Of a stretch of 64,000 nucleotides of DNA, positions 27,752 through 38,771 are shown in pieces. Within the stretch, counting starts at the first letter, position 1; each line of letters opens with the position of its first letter. A program made the position numbers and the translations under genes. Location: contig ARQU01000010.1 in NCBI GenBank assembly GCA_000384615.1, positions 1 through 64,000 on the forward strand. The letters are read 5' to 3'. The notes below the pieces were generated by a model. It ran no database searches, was not told the origin of the DNA, and saw only the letters and a list, made by a program, of their open reading frames with translations. Source of the stretch: an alpha proteobacterium SCGC AAA536-G10. GTDB lineage: Bacteria > Pseudomonadota > Alphaproteobacteria > Puniceispirillales > Marisalimonadaceae.

Positions 27752-29737
27752 TTAATTTTCTAAAAATGATCTTAATTTTTTTGATCTTGTAGGATGTTTC
27801 AACTTTCTTAGTGCTTTTGCTTCAATCTGACGAATTCTTTCTCTTGTAACACTAAATTGTTGTCCAACTTCTTCTAAAGTATGATCAGTATTCATACCAA
27901 TACCAAATCGCATTCTTAAAACTCTTTCTTCTCTAGGCGTTAGACTAGCCAATATCCTAGTAGTAGTCTCACGTAAATTTGCGTGAATAGCAGCTTCTAG
28001 TGGCTGAACTGCCATTTTGTCCTCTATAAAGTCACCTAAATTACTATCATCCTCATCACCTACTGGCGTTTCGAGTGAGATTGGTTCCTTAGCAATCTTC
28101 AGAACTTTTCTTACTTTATCGAGTGGCATTGATATCTTTTCAGATAATTCTTCAGGGGTAGGTTCTCTACCTATTTCATGAAGCATTTGTCTCGAAGTCC
28201 TAACAAGTTTATTAATTGTTTCAATCATGTGAACAGGAATTCTAATAGTTCTTGCTTGATCTGCAATTGAGCGTGTAATAGCTTGTCTAATCCACCAGGT
28301 AGCATATGTAGAAAACTTATAACCCCTTCTGTATTCAAATTTATCTACTGCTTTCATTAAACCAATATTACCTTCTTGAATAAGATCTAAAAATTGTAAA
28401 CCTCTGTTAGTATACTTTTTAGCAATAGATATAACTAATCTTAAATTTGCTTCTACCATTTCTTTTTTAGCTCTGGCTGCTTCTCTTTCACCTCGTTGAA
28501 TTATTTGTATAAGTTTTTTATATTCTTGAATAGGCAAACTGACATTATTTACAATATCAAATATCTGATCACAAATGCCCACTATTTGATCGTTATAATC
28601 TGATGTGAATTTATCCCAAGCTTTAGAATTTCCTGGTTTAATTGCCCAATTGTGATTAATTTCGTTCCCAACCCAGCTGTTAATAAAATCTTTTCTTTTT
28701 ACACCAGAGTTTTCAGCTAACCTTAACAAAGACCCTTCTACGTTAGAAATTTGCCTATTAAGGCCATACATCTGATCTATTAGCTCTTCTTGTCTATTAT
28801 TATTAAGGTAAATTTTTTCCATTTGTTCAATGAGTATAATTCTTAACTCACTTAGTTTTTTTTCAGACCTTGGAACTAAAGCTTCATTTTTTCTTAATCT
28901 TGCTATTCTTCTATCACTAAGGGTAAGAATTTCTTTAAAAGTTTTAGCAACTTCGTCAATCATTTTTATAATTTGTTCTTTTATCTCTGATTCCATCGCA
29001 ACTAGAGATAAGTTAATATCATCTTCCTCACTATCGTCTTCGATTTCATCTTCAGTAATATCATTATCACTTTTTAATTTGTCTTTTTCTTCATTTTTAA
29101 TAATGTCGTCTGTACCATTATTTTTTAAAATAGGATCCAACTCGGTTGATTTGATACTCTTAAGATTATCATTCGCAACTGCGGGTTCATTCGCTCCTCC
29201 ATAAATGCGAGAATATGTTGTCTCAAGATCAATAATATCTCTTAACAACATTGTACCGTCATCAACTTCATCTCTCCATTTAAGGAAAGCTCTCATAGCT
29301 AAGGGTGACTCATAAATTCCCCCAACCATTAGCTCTCTACCAGCTTCAATTCTTTTAGCAATAGAAATTTCACCTTCTCTTGATAAAAGTTCAACAGATC
29401 CCATTTCTTTTAAGTACATCCTTACTGGATCGTCAGAGCGAGCACCATCTTCATCAGTCAAATTTCCACTATTCTTGTCATCTTCTTCTAGAGATATTTC
29501 TTCTTGTTGATCAACTATATTTAGACCCATATCGTTGATTGCAGAATGAATATCTTCAATCTGTTCGGAAGTGTATTCTCCGGGTGGTAAAGCTGAGTTT
29601 AAATCGTCTAGTGTAACGAAACCGTTTAATTTTCCTTTTTTTATTAAAGATTTAATAGCTGATTTGTTAAGATCTAAAATAGGACTATCATTTACATTTT
29701 TATTGGAATTTTTATTATTTGTAGTTTTGGCCAGCAT
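27752..29737 (-). CDS. rpoD: RNA polymerase primary sigma factor RpoD (sigma70)
   Basis: Housekeeping sigma factor, 661 residues. It has an N-terminal region 1.1, the nonconserved acidic insert (about 200-300, rich in Asp/Glu), region 1.2 with [21 protein letters not shown], region 2 with [22 protein letters not shown] and [20 protein letters not shown], region 3, and region 4 ending in [18 protein letters not shown]. It is the last gene of the yqeY-dnaG-rpoD macromolecular synthesis cluster, 13 bp after dnaG. Confidence 0.98.
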   Translation of the reverse strand: MLAKTTNNKNSNKNVNDSPILDLNKSAIKSLIKKGKLNGFVTLDDLNSALPPGEYTSEQIEDIHSAINDMGLNIVDQQEEISLEEDDKNSGNLTDEDGARSDDPVRMYLKEMGSVELLSREGEISIAKRIEAGRELMVGGIYESPLAMRAFLKWRDEVDDGTMLLRDIIDLETTYSRIYGGANEPAVANDNLKSIKSTELDPILKNNGTDDIIKNEEKDKLKSDNDITEDEIEDDSEEDDINLSLVAMESEIKEQIIKMIDEVAKTFKEILTLSDRRIARLRKNEALVPRSEKKLSELRIILIEQMEKIYLNNNRQEELIDQMYGLNRQISNVEGSLLRLAENSGVKRKDFINSWVGNEINHNWAIKPGNSKAWDKFTSDYNDQIVGICDQIFDIVNNVSLPIQEYKKLIQIIQRGEREAARAKKEMVEANLRLVISIAKKYTNRGLQFLDLIQEGNIGLMKAVDKFEYRRGYKFSTYATWWIRQAITRSIADQARTIRIPVHMIETINKLVRTSRQMLHEIGREPTPEELSEKISMPLDKVRKVLKIAKEPISLETPVGDEDDSNLGDFIEDKMAVQPLEAAIHANLRETTTRILASLTPREERVLRMRFGIGMNTDHTLEEVGQQFSVTRERIRQIEAKALRKLKHPTRSKKLRSFLEN

Positions 29738-29750
29738 TAATCATCTCTTT

Positions 29751-31433
29751 TTAATTTTTGTTATTTTCAGCAAAACTAATTTTCCTTATATCTACCAAGT
29801 CCAATAATTCCTGAAAAACTTTATTAATATTTTCATTATTTACACTCTTCAAATCTATGTTTAATCTTGAAGAATAGTTACTTTGCATAAAATTTTTAAT
29901 TTGGGTAGTAAAACCTTTTCCTATCATATCTTTTTGTAAATCTTTGGAGTTTATTTGAGGTGAATCATTGACTGATTTTAATATTGCTTCCTTCAAATCA
30001 TTTAAATCTTTCTTTCTAAAGTCAATTAAAGAAATCTTTTCGTCAAATATTATACTGATATCAGGATATAATAACATAATATAAATAATTGCTCCAATTT
30101 TAATTTCAATCCCAGTTTTAGGTAGATTTTTTCTCTTTGGATATAAATTTTGATTATAAGGTGCTTGATTATTAAGTGAGTTATCATTTTTTCTTCTAAA
30201 AACTCTGATTCTTTTTTCAATTTCATCCCTAAATGCTTGTTTAATATTGTTATTTTCAATAGTATTAACTTTCCCTCTTAAATAATCCCAAAAAAGAGCA
30301 TGACTTTCTGGCTCATTTTCTTGGATTCTTGTTAAGCCTTGCATCCATAGCATGTCTAGGGCTCCCATTCCTTTATCTAAAAGTTTTTCAAATTCTTGCA
30401 AGCCATTTTTATTAATAAATTCTTCTGGATCAAGACGGTCTGGTAGAAAAACAAATTTTAATTTTTTGTTTAATTTTAACTTAGGAAAATATTTTTCAAA
30501 TACTCTTAAAGTAGCATTTTTCCCAGCAATATCTCCATCAAAAACTAGAAAAGCTTCATCAGATATATTGAAAATATTTTCAATATGATTTTCTGTTAAT
30601 GCTGTGCCCAAAGAAGCAACAGATGGATAACCATAAGAAGTTAATGAAATAACATCCATATAACCTTCGCAAATTATTAGTCTTTTATCATTAAGAAGTT
30701 TTTTGGCTTCTGACACCCCAAATAATTGTTTACTCTTTTGAAATAAAAATGTTTCAGGTGAATTTAAATATTTTGGGTTTCCTTCTCTTGTTAATCTTCC
30801 ACCAAAAGCAATTACATTTCCTGAACTATTTAAAATAGGTATCATAAGTCTCTGTTGGAAATAAAAAACATAACTTTTTTTTGGATTTTCTTTAATTAAA
30901 CCTACATCAATCATATCATCAATTGAAAAACCTTCTTCCTTCAGTCGCGATACTAAATAATTATTGGATTTTAAGTTGCCAGAATAACCTATTCTAAAAT
31001 TTTCAATTAGAAATTTATTTATTCCTCTTTTATTCAAATAGTTTCTAACTTGTTCTCCAATAGGTGCATTTAAATTTTTGACGTAAGAATCACAAACCCT
31101 GTTTAAAAGATTTAGTTGCCTCTTTGATTTTGAATTTTCAGAAAAAGTACCATTATTATAATTTATTCCTGATTGATCCGCTAATTTTTTTAAAGCATCA
31201 ATAAAAGATATATTTTCCATTTCCATTACATAACTAAAGATATCTCCATTTTTCCCACATCCAAAACAATGAAAAAAACCTTTGTCATCAGAGACGTTAA
31301 AAGAGGGTGTTTTTTCTTTATGAAACGGACATAAAGCTACGTAATTAGACTTATCGCGTCTTTTTAAAGAAAGATTTTTGCCTATAACTTCAGAAAGTCT
31401 AATAGAATTTTTTATTTCTTCTTTTATGTCCAT
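29751..31433 (-). CDS. dnaG: DNA primase DnaG
   Basis: Primase that lays RNA primers at the replication fork. The 560-residue protein has the N-terminal CHC2 zinc ribbon (Cys35, His38, Cys56, Cys59 in CPFHKEKTPSF and CFGCGKNGD), the catalytic TOPRIM core (IICEGYMDVISL, and FLVFDGDIAGKNA), and a helicase-interaction tail. The C-terminal part is Asn/Lys rich but of normal length. It sits between yqeY (upstream, 31 bp) and rpoD. Confidence 0.97.
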   Translation of the reverse strand: MDIKEEIKNSIRLSEVIGKNLSLKRRDKSNYVALCPFHKEKTPSFNVSDDKGFFHCFGCGKNGDIFSYVMEMENISFIDALKKLADQSGINYNNGTFSENSKSKRQLNLLNRVCDSYVKNLNAPIGEQVRNYLNKRGINKFLIENFRIGYSGNLKSNNYLVSRLKEEGFSIDDMIDVGLIKENPKKSYVFYFQQRLMIPILNSSGNVIAFGGRLTREGNPKYLNSPETFLFQKSKQLFGVSEAKKLLNDKRLIICEGYMDVISLTSYGYPSVASLGTALTENHIENIFNISDEAFLVFDGDIAGKNATLRVFEKYFPKLKLNKKLKFVFLPDRLDPEEFINKNGLQEFEKLLDKGMGALDMLWMQGLTRIQENEPESHALFWDYLRGKVNTIENNNIKQAFRDEIEKRIRVFRRKNDNSLNNQAPYNQNLYPKRKNLPKTGIEIKIGAIIYIMLLYPDISIIFDEKISLIDFRKKDLNDLKEAILKSVNDSPQINSKDLQKDMIGKGFTTQIKNFMQSNYSSRLNIDLKSVNNENINKVFQELLDLVDIRKISFAENNKN

Positions 31434-31464
31434 TTTAATTCTTATATCATGTCAATAAATTATA

Positions 31465-31932
31465 TTAATCATTGTTAGTTAACTTACTTTTAATAACTTG
31501 ACTAACAATTCTAAAATCCATTTTCCCCTTATATTGGTCTTTTATTAATTTTATAATTATGCCCATATCTTTCATGGAAGATGCCCCATATGACTTAATA
31601 ATATTGTCAATGATAAAATTAATTTCTTCATCAGATAATTGCTTTGGTAAAAAATTTGAAATTATTTTTATTTCATTTTCTTCCCTTTTTGCTAAATCAA
31701 CCCTATTTCCTTTCAAATATAGTTCAATAGAAGATTTCCTTTGTTTTATCATGGTTTGAAGGAGTGAAATTATTTCTTCATCATTAATACCTTCTCTATT
31801 TCCTTTACCTTTTGCTAGAATATCTTTATCTTTAATTGATGCTATAATAAGTCTTAAAGTGCTAGTTAAGTCGACATTTTTTTCTATCATTGCTTTTTTT
31901 AAATTATTTTTAACATTTTCTCTTATAGTCAT
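31465..31932 (-). CDS. yqeY: GatB/YqeY domain protein
   Basis: A 155-residue stand-alone YqeY protein, homologous to the tail of the GatB amidotransferase subunit. Typical segments are LRLIIASIKDKDI, ISLLQTMIKQRKSSIELY, and MKDMGIIIKLIKDQYKGKMD. Its role outside GatB is not established; it is a usual first gene before dnaG-rpoD in alphaproteobacteria. It is divergent from carA across a 232-base region that must hold promoters for both. Confidence 0.93.
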   Translation of the reverse strand: MTIRENVKNNLKKAMIEKNVDLTSTLRLIIASIKDKDILAKGKGNREGINDEEIISLLQTMIKQRKSSIELYLKGNRVDLAKREENEIKIISNFLPKQLSDEEINFIIDNIIKSYGASSMKDMGIIIKLIKDQYKGKMDFRIVSQVIKSKLTNND

Positions 31933-32126
31933 TTTCTATCCTAAATTTTATTGTAAATATTGGAAATTAAGCGACAATAAAATTTTAACTTAAATGTATG
32001 TGATCATAATTAACTTTTTAAATTTTATTGACGAAAATAATAATACAATCTAATTACATCCATGATGAAAAATATTCTTGAAAATTATTTCTTTTTTAGT
32101 CCCAAAATTTTATTAATGTTTTACTT

Positions 32127-32146
32127 CTTATAACTTAACTTATAAG
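32127..32146. repeat. Perfect inverted repeat upstream of carA (possible operator)
   Basis: CTTATAA (32127-32133) and TTATAAG (32140-32146) flank a 6-base centre, ending 18 bp before the carA start codon. A symmetric site in this position could be a regulator-binding site or a leader hairpin. No T-tract follows, and the arms are AT-rich, so it may be chance. The divergent partner is yqeY. Confidence 0.4.
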
Positions 32147-32164
32147 TAACAGATAAGGTATAGA

Positions 32165-33394
32165 ATGAAAAAATCAAACCAAAAAAAAGTTTTTCCTGAT
32201 GATTGTTATGTACCGTTTAATTTAAATAGAACTCCTGAAAAGAGTTTTTTAGATTGTATATTGTTATTAAGTGATGGTTCATATTTTTATGGTACATCCT
32301 TTGGTTCTAAAAAAAGAAGTTCTGGAGAAATATGTTTTAATACATCTCTTACTGGCTACCAAGAAATAATTACAGATCCATCATATACTGGCCAAATCAT
32401 TACTTTTACTTTTCCACATATTGGAAATATTGGCTCAAACAATTCTGACAATGAAGGAAAAACCTTGTCTGTTGCAGGTATTGTTGTAAGGCAACTTCCT
32501 ACTAAACCATCTAATTGGCGTTCAGAACAAAGCTTTAATGATTGGTTAATTTTCAATAAAATTCCTGGAATTTCAGGTATTGATACACGCTTACTAACTA
32601 AAACTATACGTAAATATAAAAGCTGTAACGCTATGATATGTTATGATGAAAACGGAAAATTTGATTTAAATGAATTGAAAGCTGAATTAAAAAAACACCC
32701 AAAAATGGATGGACTAAATCTCTCATCTTCAATAACTACGAATTATCAATATCAATTTAATGAATATCCTCACGAGTTAATATCAACAAAATTTTCAATC
32801 AATAACAATTTTAAACCAAAAATAGCTGTCATTGATTTTGGTGTTAAACAAAATATACTCAGACATCTAGTTAATTTAAATGCTGAAGTCATTGTGTTAC
32901 CCGAAAATACTAATATAGAAAATATTTGTAATTTTAAACCAGATGGTATTTTCTTATCCAACGGTCCAGGAGATCCTGCGGCAACAGAAAAAAAATGTAG
33001 GAAAATTCTAAAATCAATTTTCAAATTAAATATTCCTGTTTTTGGAATATGTATAGGACATCAATTAATTGGACTATCTTTTGGAGCTAAAACTATAAAA
33101 ATGTCTCAGGGACATCGAGGTGCCAACCACCCTGTTAAAAATTTGTTAAATGATAAAGTTGAAATAACTTCCCAAAATCATGGTTATGAAATAGATATTC
33201 AATCTTTACCTAAATGTTTTGAGGTTACTCACATTTCTTTATTTGACAAATCTATAGAAGGTTTAAAACACAAATCTTTGCCAATATTTTCTGTTCAATA
33301 CCACCCGGAAGCTTCTCCTGGGCCAACTGAGTCTTCTTATCTATTTAATCATTTTTTAAAACTTATCAAAGTATCAAACAATGCCAAAACGTGA
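32165..33394 (+). CDS. carA: Carbamoyl-phosphate synthase small (glutaminase) subunit
   Basis: Glutamine amidotransferase that feeds ammonia to CarB for arginine and pyrimidine synthesis. The 409-residue product has the N-terminal CarA domain and a C-terminal class I glutaminase with the nucleophile Cys296 ([12 protein letters not shown]), HRGANHPV, and the His/Glu pair in [13 protein letters not shown]. It overlaps carB by 14 bases, which favours coupled synthesis. The 232-base region to the divergent yqeY holds the promoter; I could not identify a convincing one. Confidence 0.97.
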   Translation: MKKSNQKKVFPDDCYVPFNLNRTPEKSFLDCILLLSDGSYFYGTSFGSKKRSSGEICFNTSLTGYQEIITDPSYTGQIITFTFPHIGNIGSNNSDNEGKTLSVAGIVVRQLPTKPSNWRSEQSFNDWLIFNKIPGISGIDTRLLTKTIRKYKSCNAMICYDENGKFDLNELKAELKKHPKMDGLNLSSSITTNYQYQFNEYPHELISTKFSINNNFKPKIAVIDFGVKQNILRHLVNLNAEVIVLPENTNIENICNFKPDGIFLSNGPGDPAATEKKCRKILKSIFKLNIPVFGICIGHQLIGLSFGAKTIKMSQGHRGANHPVKNLLNDKVEITSQNHGYEIDIQSLPKCFEVTHISLFDKSIEGLKHKSLPIFSVQYHPEASPGPTESSYLFNHFLKLIKVSNNAKT

Positions 33395-36300
33395 AGACAT
33401 AAAATCAGTTTTAATAATTGGGGCTGGACCTATAATAATCGGACAAGCCTGTGAATTTGACTATTCAGGTGCTCAAGCGTGTAAAGCTCTTAAAGAAGAA
33501 GGTATAAGAGTAATTTTAATAAACTCTAACCCTGCAACAATTATGACAGATCCAATGATGGCTGATTCAACTTATATTGAACCTATAGAAAAAGATACAA
33601 TAGAAAAGATTATAAAAATAGAGAAACCTGACGCAATTCTTCCTACTATGGGAGGGCAAACAGCTTTAAATGCTACTCTAGATCTATACAACTCCGGTGT
33701 TCTTAAAAAATATAATATTGAAATTATAGGTGCAAAACCAGCCTCTATTAATAAAGCAGAGGATAGAGAATTATTTAAAAGGAGTATGAGAAAAATAGGC
33801 TTAGAAACTGCAAAAGCAACAATTGCCAAAAATCTAGATGAAGCTAATTCAGCATTGGATTTTGTAGGATTACCAGCAATTATTAGACCATCTTTTACGC
33901 TTGGAGGAGAAGGTGGCGGCATAGCTTACAATAAAGAGGAATTTGTTGAGATTGTGTCAAATGGGCTTAAATTATCACCAAACACTGAAGTACTTATTGA
34001 AGAGTCTCTCCTTGGATGGAAAGAGTATGAAATGGAGGTTGTTAGGGATCATTCTGACAATTGTATAATCATTTGCTCTATTGAGAACGTAGATCCTATG
34101 GGTATACATACTGGTGATTCTATTACAGTAGCTCCTGCTCTAACATTATCTGATAAAGAATATCAAAATATGCGAAATGCTAGCATTGCTGTTCTTAGGG
34201 AAATTGGTGTTGATACAGGAGGTTCAAACGTTCAATTTGCACTTAATCCAAATAATGGGAGATTAATTGTAATTGAAATGAACCCAAGAGTAAGTCGTTC
34301 TTCTGCTTTAGCCTCTAAAGCAACAGGCTTTCCCATAGCTAAAGTTGCAGCTAAACTTGCAATTGGATATAATTTGTACGAATTACAAAATGACATTACA
34401 AAATCTACACCTGCTAGTTTTGAACCTACTATAGATTATGTGGTTACAAAAATACCCCGCTTTACATTTGAAAAATTTCCTGGGTGTAAGAGTTTTTTGT
34501 CAACTTCAATGAAGTCTGTTGGAGAAGTAATGGCCATTGGAAGATCATTCCAGGAATCTCTTCAAAAGGCTCTAAGATCTCTAGAAACAGATTTATCCGG
34601 TTTAAATGACGTGCCGTTTCCAGCTCAAAATGAGGTATTAAATGACAAGGATAATGTATCTGGTTGGCTAGCAGAACAGGTTCCTGAAAGAATTTTAAGG
34701 ATATCAACAGCTTTAAGAAACAAGGTTGCAATTAATGACATTTCAAAAATTACTGGTTGGGACAAATGGTTTTTGGAACAAATATATGGTATTATTGCAG
34801 TAGAAGATAAATTAAAAGAAAGCTTATTTCCTTTAAATGAAACGTTTCTTAGAAACATAAAATCTATGGGATTTTCTGACAAACGTATTTCAGAATTAAC
34901 TAAATTTAGCTCTCAAAAAATATATGATCTTCGTTTTCAATTTAAAATTTTTCCTTCGTATAAAAGAGTTGATACATGTGCTGCTGAATTTTTTTCCGAG
35001 ACAGCTTATTTATACAGTACTTATGAACAAAACGTTGTAAATGAGTGTGAAGTGTACCCATCTACTAAGACTAAAATAATAATACTTGGTGGGGGGCCAA
35101 ATAGAATAGGTCAAGGTATAGAGTTTGATTATTGTTGTGTACATGCAGCATACAGCTTATATTCAAGGTATAGAGTTTGATTATTGTTGTGTACATGCAG
35201 CATACAGCTTATCAGATGTCGGCTACGAGACTATTATGATCAATTGTAACCCTGAAACAGTGTCTACTGATTATGACACATCCAATAAATTATATTTTGA
35301 ACCTCTAACTCACGAGGATGTAATTTCTATTATTGAAAAGGAAAGTAAAAATGGAAATGTGCTAGGAGTAATAGTTCAACTAGGGGGACAGACACCTCTT
35401 AAAATAGCATCAAATCTAGAAAAAGCTGGTATTAAGATATTAGGAACGTCTGTTAAAGCTATCGACCTAGCGGAAGATAGAAAAAATTTTAAAAATCTAT
35501 TAAAAAAGTTAAAACTTAATCAACCTTTAAATGATGTTGCTAGCAGTAAAAATGAAGCAATTAAAATAACTAATAAAATAGGTTTCCCAGTAGTTATTAG
35601 ACCAAGCTATGTCCTTGGCGGTCGTGCAATGGAAATAGTCCATAATAATGAGCAACTACTTAGATATATAAATGATGCGGTAAAAGTGTCAGGCAATAAT
35701 CCAGTTTTAATAGATAGTTTTTTAAAAAATGCTATAGAAGTCGATGTCGACGCTATATGTGATGGTAATGATACATTTATAGCAGGCATAATGGAGCATA
35801 TAGAGGAAGCAGGCATTCATTCTGGCGATTCTGCTTGCGCTCTTCCACCGCAAACTCTTGAAAAAAAAATTATTAATAAAATAATTTTACAAACAAAAAA
35901 ACTTGCAAAAGAATTAAATGTAATTGGTTTTATTAATATACAATTTGCAGTGCAAAGTGATAAAATTTTTATACTTGAGGTTAATCCAAGAGGGAGTAGA
36001 ACAATTCCTTTTGTTGCTAAGTCAACAGGTATTCCTCTTGTAAAACTAGCATCACAAATCATGACAGGTAAAAAGTTATCAGATTTTAGAATTTCGCATC
36101 ACAAGATTAACCACATATCTGTTAAAGAAGCGGTTTTTCCATTTGCACGATTCCCAGGAACTGATGTAATACTTGGACCTGAAATGAAGTCTACAGGAGA
36201 AGTTATGGGCATAGGTTCGACTTTTGGAGAAGCTTTTGCCAAAAGCCAACTTGGTGCTGGTATCAATCTTCCTCTAGAAGGTCAAGTCTTTATTTCCATT

Positions 36301-36672
36301 AAAGATGATGATAAAAAAAATATAATACCAATTGCAAAAAATCTTGAAAGTTTAGGCTTCAAAATATGCGCTACATTTGGCACTGCCAAAACTTTAAATA
36401 ACAATAGTATTAATACAAAATATGTTAAAAAGGTGATTGAGGGAAGACCAAATGCTGTAGATGCAATGTTATCGAAAGAAATACAACTTGTTATCAATAC
36501 AGCAGAAGGAACAAATTCAATAAAAGATAGTTTCTCTCTTAGACAAACTGCACTTTTAAATAAAATTCCTTATTACACTACTGTTCAAGGTGCTAAAGCA
36601 GCAACATTAGCTATCAAATCTATTAAAAATAAAAATTTGGGAATCAAATCACTCCAATCATACTTTGAATAA
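33381..36672 (+). pseudogene. carB: carB, carbamoyl-phosphate synthase large subunit, frame broken by a 52-bp tandem duplication
   Basis: Large subunit of carbamoyl-phosphate synthase. The first frame (33381-35180, 599 residues) covers the N-terminal ATP-grasp half and the start of the second, ending in the junk YSRYRV after the shift. The second frame (35125-36672) resumes with [19 protein letters not shown] and includes the second ATP-grasp half and the MGS-like allosteric domain. A 50-bp sequence is present twice (35111-35160 and 35163-35212), separated by AT. Deleting 52 bp restores one frame of 1,079 residues, the normal CarB size. An assembly error is at least as likely as a true mutation, since carB is needed for arginine and pyrimidine synthesis. 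Confidence 0.93.
35111..35212 (+). repeat. 50-bp direct repeat with 2-bp filler inside carB
   Basis: Two identical 50-bp copies (35111-35160 and 35163-35212), each encoding [16 protein letters not shown], with the bases AT between them. The total insertion of 52 bp is not a multiple of three and causes the carB frameshift. Confidence 0.97.
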
Positions 36673-36724
36673 TGAAAATTTTATATTATAATTTAGTTTT
36701 AATTGATTATGTGGAAACTTTAAA

Positions 36725-37204
36725 ATGGATAAAATTCCTTTTACATCATCTGGACTTGAAAAAATTAAATCTGAGTTGAACAATCTAAAAAAGTTAGAAA
36801 GGCCAAATATCATTCAAGCTATTGCCGTTGCAAGAGAGCATGGTGACCTTAAAGAAAATGCAGAATATCATGCAGCAAAAGATAAGCAGTCTTTTGTTGA
36901 AGGAAGAATTACAGAACTTGAGAATGTTACCAGTAGAGCTGAAGTAATAAACCTGAGTAAATTATCAGGTAAAACTGTTACTTTTGGGACTAAAGTTAAA
37001 ATTATAGACGAAGAAAATGATCAAGAAACAGTTTATCAAATAGTAGGACCATATGAAGCTAATCTGGAATTAGGACACATATCAATAGTTTCACCAATAG
37101 CAAAAGCTTTAATAGGTAAAGAAGAAGGCACTTCAGTCTCTGTTTCCACACCTGGTGGAACAAAAAATTATGAAATATTGTCTATTGAAATTATTTCAAC
37201 ATAG
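36725..37204 (+). CDS. greA: Transcription elongation factor GreA
   Basis: Stimulates RNA polymerase cleavage of backtracked transcripts. The 159-residue protein has the N-terminal coiled coil (about 10-75) with the basic/acidic tip (VAREHGDLKENAEYHAAKDKQ) and a C-terminal FKBP-like domain ending in GGTKNYEILSIEII. It follows carB by 52 bp in the usual carA-carB-greA order and overlaps the 3' end of the convergent lrp-like gene by 14 bases. Confidence 0.97.
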   Translation: MDKIPFTSSGLEKIKSELNNLKKLERPNIIQAIAVAREHGDLKENAEYHAAKDKQSFVEGRITELENVTSRAEVINLSKLSGKTVTFGTKVKIIDEENDQETVYQIVGPYEANLELGHISIVSPIAKALIGKEEGTSVSVSTPGGTKNYEILSIEIIST

Positions 37205-37679
37205 TTTCGAATGGTATTCCTGGTAAACTTTTAGTACTTCTAATATTTAAAGATGTTTTTACATTACTAACTTTAGGAGCTTGTGTAAGATTTTTTGTTA
37301 AAAATGTTTGAAAGTCATCCCAATCTTTAGTTACAATTTTTAAAAGAAAATCTACTTCTCCTACAAGCATATGGCATTCTCTTACTTCTGGAAAAAGAGA
37401 TATATAATTTTCAAAAATTTGCAGATCATTTTCAGCTTGACTTTCAAGGCCAACATGAGCAAACACGGTCACCTTAAAACCTAAAAGTTCGGGATTTAAA
37501 ATAGCACTACATCCACGAATGAAATTTCTATTTTCTAAAGTTTTAACTCTCCTTAAACATGAAGGAGGTGAAATTTTAACAATATTAGCTAATTTTACAT
37601 TACTAATTTTTCCATTTGTTTGTAACTCTTTTAATATTTTAATATCAATATTATCTAACTTAATTTTTTCATTTTTCAT
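37191..37679 (-). CDS. Lrp/AsnC family transcriptional regulator
   Basis: A 162-residue Lrp/AsnC-type protein: an N-terminal winged helix-turn-helix (about 8-55, LDNIDIKILKELQTNGKIS and ISPPSCLRRVKTLENR) followed by an alpha/beta RAM domain (about 75-150) with ECHMLVGEVDFLLKI. It probably binds an amino acid or related ligand. The regulated genes are not evident; it may affect its own promoter. Its 3' end overlaps greA by 14 bases, and the 129-base divergent region to the ELM1 gene may hold its site. Confidence 0.93.
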   Translation of the reverse strand: MKNEKIKLDNIDIKILKELQTNGKISNVKLANIVKISPPSCLRRVKTLENRNFIRGCSAILNPELLGFKVTVFAHVGLESQAENDLQIFENYISLFPEVRECHMLVGEVDFLLKIVTKDWDDFQTFLTKNLTQAPKVSNVKTSLNIRSTKSLPGIPFETMLK

Positions 37680-37808
37680 TTTATTAATATTTCTCTATAG
37701 TAAGTAATAATTATGTTGAAATATTATTACTATAATCGACACTTATAAACAATTTTATTTCATAAAATAATTTATTTATAAAATTTTATAATTTTTGGGA
37801 GAACTAAG

Positions 37809-38771
37809 TTGCTGAAGTCAACAAAAAAAAGTGCTTGGGTAATAAGTGACGGAACCAAAGGAATGGAAAATCAGTCCTTAGCACTAGTTAAATTATTAAA
37901 TATAAATTTCACGTTAATAAACTTTAATACACCGTATTTTCTAAAAAAATTTCCTTTATCTAAAAAATTTTATATTTCCTCTATTAAAAAATATTTCTTA
38001 ACAAACAAGTCTACTCCTTCTTACATTATTACAACTGGCAAAAGAATGGCTGGGGTTTCAATGGCTTTAAAATTAATTCTAAAAGATAAAGTTAAAACTA
38101 TTCACATTCAAAACCCTAAATTGCCCTATGAATATTTTGATTTATTACTCATTCCCGAACACGATAATATAACTGCAAAAAATGTTATAACAACAAAAGG
38201 TGCTCTTTCTTTTTTTAATACTAATGATTTAAAGAATTTTGAAGATAAAAAAATTAAAAACATCAAAAAAAATAAAAAAAGTATTATATTATTAATGTTG
38301 GGTGGAAATAATAAAAGATATAAACCGACCAATTCTGATTATTACTATTTAAGCATGAATATTATGGAAGCAACCAAAAATATAAAAGGTCATTTGATAA
38401 TATTGCCATCTAGACGAACACCTTTAAAGTCTATCAAAATTTTAAATTCTATATTTTTAAAAAATAGTGAAGATTGTCAAATAGTAAATTCATCTGAAAA
38501 AAACCCTTATCCAAATATTTTGACTATTGCTGACTATATAGTGGTTACAAGTGATAGTGTTAATATGATTTCAGAAACTGCAACATTAACTACGCCTTTA
38601 TTTATTTCACATTTCTCAAAAGAAAATGGGAAGATATATAGTTTTTTAAATAATCTTGAAGAGCTTGGTGTTTTAAAAACATTTAAAGGGAAATTGTTTC
38701 TTTATAATAAAAATAAATTGAATACTAATGAGGAGACTCTTTTAAAAATTAATAAGTTTTTTGGACTCTAA
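37809..38771 (+). CDS. ELM1 family protein (mitochondrial fission ELM1-like)
   Basis: A 320-residue member of the bacterial ELM1 (COG3660) family related to plant mitochondrial fission proteins, with a glycosyltransferase-B-like fold. Seen here: WVISDGTKGMENQSLAL at the N-terminus, HIQNPKLPYEYFDLLLIPEHD, LMLGGNNKRYK, and TSDSVNMISETATL. The start is TTG at 37809; GGGAG at 37797-37801 supports it, and there is no nearby in-frame ATG. The bacterial function is unknown. The 3' end overlaps convergent selO by 30 bases. Confidence 0.85.
   Translation: MLKSTKKSAWVISDGTKGMENQSLALVKLLNINFTLINFNTPYFLKKFPLSKKFYISSIKKYFLTNKSTPSYIITTGKRMAGVSMALKLILKDKVKTIHIQNPKLPYEYFDLLLIPEHDNITAKNVITTKGALSFFNTNDLKNFEDKKIKNIKKNKKSIILLMLGGNNKRYKPTNSDYYYLSMNIMEATKNIKGHLIILPSRRTPLKSIKILNSIFLKNSEDCQIVNSSEKNPYPNILTIADYIVVTSDSVNMISETATLTTPLFISHFSKENGKIYSFLNNLEELGVLKTFKGKLFLYNKNKLNTNEETLLKINKFFGL

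Noticed and set aside
32028-32056. Promoter of carA with TTGACG at 32028-32033
   Set aside because: The -35-like hexamer is good, but the position 17 bp downstream reads TAATTA, and TACAAT at 32044 is only 10 bp away, so no proper -10 is present.
35111-35212. Programmed ribosomal frameshift in carB
   Set aside because: A programmed site would not need a 50-bp direct repeat; a simple 52-bp insertion accounts for the shift and no slippery heptamer or structure was evident.
35125-36672. Second half of carB as a separately started gene (split CarB)
   Set aside because: Some organisms have a genuine two-piece CarB, but here the first residues of the second frame are out-of-frame translation of the first repeat copy, and the tail of the first frame is out-of-frame translation of the second. 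The break coincides exactly with the 50-bp repeat. A single duplication event explains it better.
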